Positions 1 to 5,609 of a stretch of DNA of 6,346 nt are shown one piece after another (position 1 is the stretch's first letter; each line of letters opens with the position of its first letter). The notes under the pieces were generated by a model. It saw nothing but the letters and a program-made list of their open reading frames with translations, ran no database searches and was not told where the DNA came from. The translations under genes and the position numbers were made by a program. Source of the DNA: UBA6244 sp041582875 (GTDB lineage: Bacteria; Bacteroidota; Bacteroidia; Bacteroidales; F082); the NCBI GenBank assembly GCA_041582875.1, contig JBFHGX010000202.1, positions 1 through 6,346 of the forward strand, written 5' to 3'.

Positions 1-308
1 CAAACGAACTCCGATTGACCAATAATCAATGCGATGGGCTGGCCAATAAAATGAAGTTCCTCTTCAGCAAACAAGGGTTCGTCGGGGATAATACCTCCAA
101 TTTGGTTTTCCCCCGGAATATCGCGGTACGTCAATATATGATCGATGCCCGGCAGTTTCTCCGCTTCCGAGAAGTCGATATTAAGCAATCTTCCGTGGGC
201 AATGGGAGAGGTAACTACCGAAGCGAAGCGGGTTCCTTGTATTTCGGGCATATCGTCGATGAAGATCGATTTCCCGCTGAGGTGTGAGTTGGCGTCGATG
301 TTCTTCAT
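1..308 (-). CDS. xdhB: Xanthine dehydrogenase, molybdopterin-binding subunit (N-terminal part, cut by window edge)
   Basis: Large catalytic subunit of bacterial xanthine dehydrogenase, a cytoplasmic molybdenum hydroxylase that oxidises hypoxanthine and xanthine to urate. Only the first 102 codons lie in the window; the frame is open to base 1, so the gene continues to the left. The visible protein begins MKNIDANSHLSGKSIFIDD and shows the usual start of the aldehyde oxidase/xanthine dehydrogenase a/b hammerhead domain: G-K-S-I-F-I-D-D (residues 12-19), T-S-P-I-A-H-G-R-L (33-41), and E-L-H-F-I-G-Q-P-I-A-L-I (84-95). The molybdopterin-binding and active-site regions are outside the window. The start ATG overlaps the xdhA stop codon by 4 bases (ATGA), which fixes the start and points to translational coupling. 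Family assignment is firm; xanthine rather than another purine or aldehyde as substrate is inferred from the XdhA partner. Confidence 0.9.
   Translation of the reverse strand, partial: MKNIDANSHLSGKSIFIDDMPEIQGTRFASVVTSPIAHGRLLNIDFSEAEKLPGIDHILTYRDIPGENQIGGIIPDEPLFAEEELHFIGQPIALIIGQSEFV
305..308 (-). other. xdhA/xdhB ATGA stop-start overlap
   Basis: On the minus strand the xdhA stop TGA (307-305) shares two bases with the xdhB start ATG (308-306), giving ATGA. This arrangement commonly couples translation of the two subunits of a complex, keeping them near equal amounts. It also decides the xdhB start. Confidence 0.85.
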
Positions 309-1750
309 GATGATGAAAGATTGAGTAATTCAGTTGGATTGACTTTATTTTTAAAGAGCCGGATAAAATGACCATAAAACAATTGGCGCAACAACAGTCT
401 TTTGTATTCATTGCTTCCACGCACATCGCTGATGGGTGTTATTTCTTCTTTTAAAACACAATGAGCTTTGCGGATGTTTTCCGTATTCAATTCTTTCCCT
501 TTTAAAAAAGCACAGGTGTTTTTAAGGTATTTTGGAATCGGCGCCACTCCTCCTGCTGACAAGTGAATTTCTTTTATTTCGTTTCCCGATAGGTGAATGC
601 TCATGGCACTGTTTACACTTGCGATATCCAGGTATGTACGTTTACTGACTTTCTCAAAATTCAATAATTTGCCTTGATGGGGTTCGATGGAAATAGATTG
701 GATGAGTTCGTCAGGTTGGAGGGCTGTTTTTTTATAATCGATAAAAAATTCCCTGAGCGGGAGATTTCTTGACTGTTGGGTTTTGAGGTTGATCAGGGTT
801 AAATCCGCGTTAAGCGCCAAAAAAATGATTGATAAATCACCTATAGGAGAAGCGTTTACGAAATTCCCGCCCAGTGTACCCATGTTGCGAATCACCTGAG
901 AAGAGATCAGTTGAAAAAACTGGTTGAATTGTGGGAAATATTTCATCACCAGATCGCTGTTGAGCAGGTCAGAAGGAGTGCAACCTGCACCAATAATCAA
1001 TTTCGACTGAATTTGTTGGATACCATGTAACGCAGGCCGGGACTGAATCGGCAGAAGATCGGATGTTAACAATTGATCAGCCTTTTGAACATATAAGTCC
1101 GTTCCGCCACCTACTACGATGCCTGCTTGGGTGGAGGTAATGGGTTCGATTTGTTGAAGTCGGGCGGGAATTTCCTTGAAGTAGTCCGGAATAAAATGAT
1201 GTTTAATCAACCAATCCAAACTACGGCCCTTAGGTTGCACTTTTATGTGACTAAAAATGTCGATAGCTGCCTTTTCGATGGATTTGTATCCCGTACAACG
1301 GCAAATATTACCGCTGATTGACTCACGAATCCCTTGAATGGAGGTTTCTTTATTGAGCGTGTATCCTGTAAAAGCCACCACAAATCCGGGCGTACAAAAG
1401 CCACATTGGGTAGCATTGTGCTCTTTCATGGCGTGTTGCACCTGATTGAGATCGTTTTTCAGGTTGAGCCCCTCGATGGTTACGATATGTTTTCCATGAA
1501 CGTTGATGATGGGGGTCAGACAAGATGTAATGGATTGGTAGTGAACCTTGTTGTTGGGTTTAAGTCTTCCTTCGAGCACCGTACATGCTCCGCAATCGCC
1601 TTCTCTGCAGCCTGTTTTCGTTCCGGGGAGGTGCGCCTCTTTGCGAATAAAATCCAACAAGATAGTACCTCCTGGCAAATCAGTGGCAACGGGTTTATTA
1701 TTGAGTATAAATTGTATCATAACACCAGTAAAATTAAACAATTTCGTCAT
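305..1750 (-). CDS. xdhA: Xanthine dehydrogenase, small subunit (2Fe-2S and FAD domains)
   Basis: Electron-transfer subunit of xanthine dehydrogenase (481 aa): it takes electrons from the molybdenum centre in XdhB through two 2Fe-2S clusters to FAD and then NAD+. Domains in order: plant-type ferredoxin fold (about 11-90) with Cys48, Cys53, Cys56 (C-R-E-G-D-C-G-A-C) and Cys77; helical 2Fe-2S domain (about 95-170) with Cys116, Cys119 (C-G-F-C-T-P-G) and Cys150, Cys152 (C-R-C-T-G-Y); FAD-binding domain (about 185-360) with V-V-G-G-G-T-D-L (212-219) and R-N-M-G-T-L-G-G-N (288-296); CO-dehydrogenase flavoprotein C-terminal domain (about 365-475). All eight cluster cysteines are present, so the protein looks functional. 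The fused FeS+FAD layout is that of the two-gene bacterial enzyme (Rhodobacter capsulatus XdhA style). Start: ATG at 1750 has an A-rich leader; an in-frame ATG at 1720 (MIQFILNN) is a real alternative, because the ferredoxin fold begins there. First gene of the xdhAB operon, divergent from elbB. Confidence 0.93.
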   Translation of the reverse strand: MTKLFNFTGVMIQFILNNKPVATDLPGGTILLDFIRKEAHLPGTKTGCREGDCGACTVLEGRLKPNNKVHYQSITSCLTPIINVHGKHIVTIEGLNLKNDLNQVQHAMKEHNATQCGFCTPGFVVAFTGYTLNKETSIQGIRESISGNICRCTGYKSIEKAAIDIFSHIKVQPKGRSLDWLIKHHFIPDYFKEIPARLQQIEPITSTQAGIVVGGGTDLYVQKADQLLTSDLLPIQSRPALHGIQQIQSKLIIGAGCTPSDLLNSDLVMKYFPQFNQFFQLISSQVIRNMGTLGGNFVNASPIGDLSIIFLALNADLTLINLKTQQSRNLPLREFFIDYKKTALQPDELIQSISIEPHQGKLLNFEKVSKRTYLDIASVNSAMSIHLSGNEIKEIHLSAGGVAPIPKYLKNTCAFLKGKELNTENIRKAHCVLKEEITPISDVRGSNEYKRLLLRQLFYGHFIRLFKNKVNPTELLNLSSS

Positions 1751-1818
1751 TTGTTTGTCAATGTAGGCTGAAAAAGTACATATTCTGAAAGCTATATATT
1801 ATTGATTGATATGGCCTC

Positions 1819-1846
1819 TTGTTTTGTCTTTTTTGTCTATTTTAGC
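1819..1846 (+). promoter_or_regulatory. Possible Bacteroidota-type promoter for elbB
   Basis: TTG at 1819-1821 is followed, after 17 bases, by TATTTTAG at 1839-1846, which matches the Bacteroidota -7 consensus TAnnTTTG at all but one fixed position. A transcript would start near 1852 and leave a leader of about 125 bases before the elbB ATG at 1976. The region is T-rich, so a chance match is quite possible. A second near-match, GAATTTTG at 1896-1903, lacks a spaced TTG upstream. Confidence 0.25.
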
Positions 1847-1853
1847 AGGTGAT

Positions 1854-1866
1854 AACCTCAAAGGTT
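1854..1866. repeat. Small perfect inverted repeat in the xdhA-elbB divergent region
   Basis: AACCT (1854-1858) and AGGTT (1862-1866) form a perfect 5-base inverted repeat around CAA, followed on the plus strand by a T-rich run (TTTATTT). It lies just after the candidate elbB promoter. It could be an operator half-site pair, a short leader hairpin or chance; the stem is too short to call a terminator. Confidence 0.25.
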
Positions 1867-1975
1867 TTTATTTAGGATAAAATAGTATAAACCCTGAATT
1901 TTGATGTCTTTCTTTATGAAGGATGCACGCGTTATTGAAGGCGGAAACAGGGAAAATGCATATAAAAGAAGAAAT

Positions 1976-2635
1976 ATGAATAAGAAAAGATTTGCAGTTG
2001 TACTGGCCGGGTGTGGCGTTTATGACGGAGCTGAAATTCATGAAGCCGTACTCACCATGCTGGCCATTATGAAACAGGGGGGCAGCTATCAATGTTTTGC
2101 TCCGGATATACTTCAGTCGGATGTGGTGAACCACTTCGATGGGTCGGAAATGCACGAAAAGCGCAATGTCTTGGTTGAGTCGGCGCGAATTGCACGTGGT
2201 GAAATCAAACGCTTATCAGAATTTAATGTAGCCGATTACGATGCTTTGATTTTTCCGGGAGGATTTGGAGCTGCCAAAAATTTATCCACGGTAGCCCATG
2301 ACGGCCCAGAGGCGAAAGTAACTCCTGAAGTGGAACGATCGATTTGCGATATGGTGGCTGCAAAGAAACCCATTGGAGCGCTTTGTATTGCACCTGCTTT
2401 TGTAGCTAAAGTACTGGAAGGTGTAGAAGTCACCATTGGAAATGATGCCGGAACCATAGCTGCCATTGAGGCGATGGGAAGTCGTCACAAAGTGACGACC
2501 CATGGCGAAGTGGTTGTGGATACGAAATTTAACGTGTTCACTACTCCGTGTTACATGCTGGATGCTAACCTCCTGGACATTGAACAAGGAGCGAATCATG
2601 TGGTGGAAGAAATAATGAAATCTTTCAAAGATTAA
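1976..2635 (+). CDS. elbB: ElbB/ES1-type DJ-1/PfpI superfamily protein (glyoxalase family)
   Basis: Cytosolic protein of 219 aa, close to the length of E. coli ElbB (about 217 aa) and the ES1/GATD3 family. E. coli ElbB has been reported to have weak glyoxalase activity (methylglyoxal/glyoxal to hydroxy-acid); the true cellular role is unsettled, and the old link to isoprenoid synthesis is indirect. Seen here: N-terminal strand and loop A-G-C-G-V-Y-D-G-A-E-I-H-E-A-V (11-25); C-F-A-P-D (40-44); E-K-R-N-V-L-V-E-S-A-R-I-A-R-G (61-75); P-G-G-F-G-A-A-K-N-L-S (94-104), the oxyanion-type loop; the nucleophile-elbow Cys137 in A-L-C-I-A-P (135-140); and T-T-P-C-Y-M-L (189-195). All the family's key residues appear intact. 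Start chosen at ATG 1976 because it is preceded by purine-rich AAAAGAAGAAAT and gives the family N-terminus (MNKKRFAVVLAGCG); in-frame upstream TTG/ATG codons at 1901-1918 add residues unlike the family. The next gene starts 10 bases after the stop, so they are probably co-transcribed. Confidence 0.92.
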   Translation: MNKKRFAVVLAGCGVYDGAEIHEAVLTMLAIMKQGGSYQCFAPDILQSDVVNHFDGSEMHEKRNVLVESARIARGEIKRLSEFNVADYDALIFPGGFGAAKNLSTVAHDGPEAKVTPEVERSICDMVAAKKPIGALCIAPAFVAKVLEGVEVTIGNDAGTIAAIEAMGSRHKVTTHGEVVVDTKFNVFTTPCYMLDANLLDIEQGANHVVEEIMKSFKD

Positions 2636-2645
2636 TGCCTTGTCA

Positions 2646-3593
2646 ATGAACCGTATAACCAAGTTATTTGGAATTCAATATCCCATTGTTCAAGGAGGGA
2701 TGGTTTGGTGTAGTGGTTGGCGATTGGCCTCTGCGGTAAGCAATGCCGGTGGATTGGGGTTGATAGGTGCCGGATCGATGCATCCCGAAATGCTGGAAGA
2801 TCATATTGTCAAGTGTCAGGCAGCCACCCAAAAACCTTTTGGAGTCAACATTCCGTTACTTTATCCGCAAACGGATGAGTTATTGGAAATCATCATCCGC
2901 AAAGGGGTTAAAATCGTGTTTACCTCGGCGGGAAATCCTGCCAAATATACTTCCATGTTAAAATCGCATGGCATTACCGTAGCCCATGTGGTTTCCAACA
3001 GCAAGTTTGCTTTAAAAGCTGCTACTGCCGGAGTGGATGCCATTGTAGCCGAAGGATTTGAAGCCGGAGGACATAATGGAATGGAAGAAACCACCACGTT
3101 GGTTTTGATTCCGCAACTGCGTTCTCTCATCGAACAACCATTGATAGCGGCAGGAGGCATTTTATCGGGAGCATCCATGTATGCTAGCTTTGCGCTTGGT
3201 GCGGAGGGAGTTCAGATGGGCAGTGTATTTGCTGCTTGTACCGAATCGAGTGCTCATCCTGATTTTAAACAAGCCATTTTTAATGCTCCTGAAGGCGCTA
3301 CCCGTTTATTGATGAAGCGGTTGGTTCCGGTGCGGTTGTTGAAAAATGGCTTTTTTGATGAGGTCGTAGATGCCGAAAGTCAGGGTGCCTCAGTGGAGGA
3401 ATTACGGACATTGCTTGGGAAAGGCCGAGCCAAAGCAGGGATGTTTGAAGGGGATATAGAAAATGGAGAATTGGAAATTGGCCAGGTAAGCAGCATGATT
3501 CAGCAGGAATATACAGTCGCTCAGATAATGGAGCGCATTCTGCAAGAGTTCACACAAACGGCACAGCGAATGCGTGTCCTACAAAACTTCTAA
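2646..3593 (+). CDS. FMN-dependent FabK-like / nitronate monooxygenase family oxidoreductase
   Basis: A 315-aa TIM-barrel flavoprotein of the NPD (2-nitropropane dioxygenase-like) family. Members are either nitronate monooxygenases, which use O2 to detoxify nitronates, or FabK enoyl-ACP reductases, which use NAD(P)H and FMN. Seen: Q-Y-P-I-V-Q-G-G-M-V-W (11-21), A-V-S-N-A-G-G-L-G-L-I-G (30-41), K-P-F-G-V-N-I-P-L-L (63-72), S-A-G-N-P-A-K-Y (94-101), E-A-G-G-H-N-G (139-145) with the expected catalytic His143, FMN-phosphate loop A-A-G-G-I (168-172), and L-G-A-E-G-V-Q-M-G-S (184-193). From memory, the N-terminal two thirds resemble Streptococcus pneumoniae FabK closely (Q-G-G-M, G-A-G-N-P-S-K-Y, E-A-G-G-H, E-S-N-A-H-P), more than class I nitronate monooxygenases. 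Start taken at ATG 2646; a TTG at 2640 would add two residues and is less likely. It sits 10 bases after elbB and 55 bases before an acyl-CoA dehydrogenase. Fold and cofactor are sure; substrate is not. Confidence 0.88.
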   Translation: MNRITKLFGIQYPIVQGGMVWCSGWRLASAVSNAGGLGLIGAGSMHPEMLEDHIVKCQAATQKPFGVNIPLLYPQTDELLEIIIRKGVKIVFTSAGNPAKYTSMLKSHGITVAHVVSNSKFALKAATAGVDAIVAEGFEAGGHNGMEETTTLVLIPQLRSLIEQPLIAAGGILSGASMYASFALGAEGVQMGSVFAACTESSAHPDFKQAIFNAPEGATRLLMKRLVPVRLLKNGFFDEVVDAESQGASVEELRTLLGKGRAKAGMFEGDIENGELEIGQVSSMIQQEYTVAQIMERILQEFTQTAQRMRVLQNF

Positions 3594-3648
3594 CAACGAG
3601 AATAAAATCAACTCAATACATCGATAACAGCAAGAAAAAACTAAAAAA

Positions 3649-4788
3649 ATGAACTTTGAACTTACAGAAGAACAATTGATGATTCAACAAGCGGCCCGCG
3701 ATTTTGCTCAGCGCGAATTGTTGCAGGACGTGTTGGAACGTGATGAAAAAGCCATCTTTCCGGTTGAACATATAAAAAAACTCGGAGAGCTTGGGTTTTT
3801 GGGCATGATGGTCGATCCACAGTATGGTGGCAGTGGAATGGACACCATTTCCTACATACTGGCCATGGAAGAAATCTCAAAGGTAGATGCTTCGGTAGCC
3901 GTGATCATGTCCATTAACAACTCGTTGGTTTGTTACGGATTAGAGAAATATGGCACCGAAGACCAGAAGCAGAAATACCTGCGTCCGTTGGCCAGTGGTG
4001 AAATTATCGGAGCTTATTTATTGAGTGAACCAGAAGCGGGTTCCGATGCTACCCATCAGCATACTTCTGCAGTTGATATGGGTGATTACTATCTGCTGAA
4101 TGGTACCAAGAACTGGATATCCAATGCCAATTCTGCCACTACTTATTTGGTCATGGCACAAACCCATCCCGAAAAGGGACACAAGGGGATTAATGCGTTT
4201 ATTGTTGAGAAGAACTCACCCGGTATATCGTTGGGGCCTCATGAAGATAAAATGGGTATGCGCAGTTCGGACACCCATTCGGTGATGTTCAATGATGTAA
4301 AAGTGCCCAAAGAAAACCGCATTGGTGATGATGGATTTGGCTTTAAATTTGCCATGAAAGTTTTGGAAGCTGGTCGTATGGGCATTGCGGCTCAGGCTTT
4401 GGGAATAGCTTCAGGAGCCTACGAAAGGGCGGTGGCTTACGCCAAAGAACGCAAAGCCTTTGGAACAGAGATAGCCAACCACCAGGCCATTGCCTTTAAG
4501 TTGGCCGATATGGCCGTGAAAATTGAAAATGCACGGAATCTTTGTTTGAAAGCTGCCTGGTTGAAGGATAATGGGAAACCCTTTGTGCTGGAAGGCTCCA
4601 TGGCCAAGCTTTATGCCGCTGATATTGCGATGGAAGTCACAACGGAAGCTGTGCAAATTCATGGTGGTTATGGCTATGTAAAAGAGTATCATGTGGAACG
4701 TTTGATGCGTGAAGCCAAGCTGACTCAGATATATGAAGGTACTTCGGAGGTACAGAAGATTGTGATATCGAGGGCGATACTGAGGTAA
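3649..4788 (+). CDS. Acyl-CoA dehydrogenase (short/medium-chain, butyryl-CoA dehydrogenase-like)
   Basis: FAD enzyme of 379 aa, the standard length for soluble short-chain acyl-CoA dehydrogenases. It introduces a trans-2 double bond into acyl-CoA and hands electrons to ETF. Domains: N-terminal helical (about 6-117); middle beta-barrel (about 120-215) with the signature Y-L-L-S-E-P-E-A-G-S-D-A (123-134) and N-G-T-K-N-W-I-S-N-A (151-160); C-terminal helical (about 228-377) with R-K-A-F-G (268-272), Q-I-H-G-G-Y-G-Y (336-343) and I-Y-E-G-T-S-E-V-Q (361-369). Glu363 in Y-E-G-T is at the catalytic base position used by short- and medium-chain enzymes, which argues against the isovaleryl-CoA or long-chain types that place the base elsewhere. 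The start ATG follows a strongly A-rich leader (GAAAAAACTAAAAAA). No promoter is visible in the 55-base gap after the FabK-like gene, so it is probably in the same transcript. Exact chain-length preference cannot be read from the sequence. Confidence 0.95.
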   Translation: MNFELTEEQLMIQQAARDFAQRELLQDVLERDEKAIFPVEHIKKLGELGFLGMMVDPQYGGSGMDTISYILAMEEISKVDASVAVIMSINNSLVCYGLEKYGTEDQKQKYLRPLASGEIIGAYLLSEPEAGSDATHQHTSAVDMGDYYLLNGTKNWISNANSATTYLVMAQTHPEKGHKGINAFIVEKNSPGISLGPHEDKMGMRSSDTHSVMFNDVKVPKENRIGDDGFGFKFAMKVLEAGRMGIAAQALGIASGAYERAVAYAKERKAFGTEIANHQAIAFKLADMAVKIENARNLCLKAAWLKDNGKPFVLEGSMAKLYAADIAMEVTTEAVQIHGGYGYVKEYHVERLMREAKLTQIYEGTSEVQKIVISRAILR

Positions 4789-4832
4789 GTAAATACGATT
4801 CAATAATCGCATTAATTGAAAGAGGTTTAAAC

Positions 4833-4840
4833 TACTTTTG
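4833..4840 (+). promoter_or_regulatory. Bacteroidota -7 promoter element upstream of the UPF0316-like gene
   Basis: TACTTTTG is an exact match to TAnnTTTG, the -7 element read by the primary sigma factor of Bacteroidota. Transcription would begin near 4846-4848, leaving a leader of about 25 bases to the ATG at 4871. The nearest upstream TTG (4816-4818) is only 14 bases away, shorter than the usual 17-23 for the -33 element, so the upstream half is weak. If real, it makes the membrane protein gene at least partly independent of the acyl-CoA dehydrogenase gene, and it argues against starting that protein further upstream at 4838. Confidence 0.5.
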
Positions 4841-4870
4841 CATTTTGTTTCTAAAATAATATTGATCAAG

Positions 4871-5470
4871 ATGCTTGTACCGGAATGGATTAGTCCTGAT
4901 ATATTTAACTGGGTTGTATTGCCCTTATTGATTGCAATTGCGCGAATAATGGATGTGACGGTGGGCACTATCCGATTGATTTTTGTTTCTCGAGGCTATA
5001 AATATTTGGCACCTCTACTTGGATTTATTGAAGTGACTATTTGGTTGTTGGCCATTGGTCAGATCATGCAGCAGCTAGACAATTTCATGAGTTATATTGG
5101 TTATGGTGCGGGCTTTGCCATGGGAAATTACATCGGAATAATCCTGGTAGAGAAAATGTCCATTGGCACGGTAGTGGTGAGAATCATTCCCAAATTTGAT
5201 ACTTCCGATTTGATACTCAACTTGCGAGAATCCGGTTTTGGCGTTACTGTTGTGGATGCCGAAGGGAGGAGCGGTCCGGTAAAGATGTTGTTTAGTATTG
5301 TTAAGCGGAAGGACCTGGATTCGGCACTTCGTATTATCAACACACACAACCCCAATGCGTTTTATACCATCGAAGAAGTGCAGAAGGTGAAAGAAGGTCA
5401 TTTTTTGGAGTCAAAACGAAGGGGCGTATTTCAGGGGGGGATTTTTGGAGCGCCTCAACTGAGGAAATAA
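4871..5470 (+). CDS. UPF0316-type membrane protein (DUF5698 + DUF2179)
   Basis: Predicted inner-membrane protein of 199 aa of unknown biochemical function, of the kind represented by Bacillus YebE. Three hydrophobic segments occupy the N-terminal half: about 12-31, 45-66 and 74-94. Within them the conserved start of the family is visible: R-I-M-D-V-T-V-G-T-I-R (25-35) and G-F-I-E-V-T-I-W-L-L (51-60). A soluble C-terminal DUF2179 domain follows (about 98-175), with G-F-G-V-T-V-V-D-A-E-G-R-S-G-P-V (122-137), where the G-R-S-G-P-V turn is typical, and N-P-N-A-F-Y-T-I-E-E-V (160-170). DUF2179 is also found at the end of YitT-type membrane proteins; no activity is established. ATG 4871 is chosen: it gives the family-like N-terminus, while a TTG at 4838 would overlap the promoter-like element. 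It lies between the acyl-CoA dehydrogenase and etfB genes on the same strand; a link with electron transfer is possible but unproven. Confidence 0.85.
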   Translation: MLVPEWISPDIFNWVVLPLLIAIARIMDVTVGTIRLIFVSRGYKYLAPLLGFIEVTIWLLAIGQIMQQLDNFMSYIGYGAGFAMGNYIGIILVEKMSIGTVVVRIIPKFDTSDLILNLRESGFGVTVVDAEGRSGPVKMLFSIVKRKDLDSALRIINTHNPNAFYTIEEVQKVKEGHFLESKRRGVFQGGIFGAPQLRK

Positions 5471-5533
5471 AATTCGTTCAATATTGGTAAGCTTATAGGG
5501 TTATTCGTTGTATTCATCCATGGCATCAAACCC

Positions 5534-5553
5534 TTGTAAAAGATTTTTTACGA
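5534..5553. repeat. AT-rich inverted repeat in the etfB leader
   Basis: GTAAAA (5536-5541) and TTTTAC (5546-5551) are a perfect 6-base inverted repeat around GATT; as RNA the stem extends to 8 pairs with one G-U (5534-5553). Immediately downstream lies GAAATTTG (5552-5559), one base off the Bacteroidota -7 element, about 50 bases before the etfB ATG. The repeat could be an operator overlapping the etfB promoter or a weak hairpin. The rest of the 139-base gap between the membrane protein gene and etfB shows no small gene. Confidence 0.35.
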
Positions 5554-5609
5554 AATTTGTCCCCTTACCTGAACGATTAAGAATTAAACATTAATTAAAT
5601 AGTCTAAAT

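Noticed and set aside
1772..1794. TACTTTTT (1772-1779) and TAGCTTTC (1787-1794) on the minus strand as xdhA -7 elements
   Set aside because: Each misses the final G of TAnnTTTG and no TTG lies 17-23 bases upstream on that strand.
1901..1975. Longer elbB starting at TTG 1901 or ATG 1904/1916
   Set aside because: The added 20-25 residues do not match the family N-terminus and ATG 1976 has a purine-rich leader.
4796..4809. CGATT-CAAT-AATCG inverted repeat just after the acyl-CoA dehydrogenase stop, considered as a terminator
   Set aside because: The 5-base stem is AT-rich and no T-run follows; too weak to call.
4411..4968. 185-codon open frame on the minus strand opposite the acyl-CoA dehydrogenase C-terminus
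   Set aside because: It lies antisense to a strongly supported gene, its translation resembles no protein family I know, and it has no start context; treated as a shadow frame.
5488..5495. TAAGCTTA palindrome in the gap before etfB
   Set aside because: An isolated 8-base palindrome is expected by chance and has no partner site nearby.
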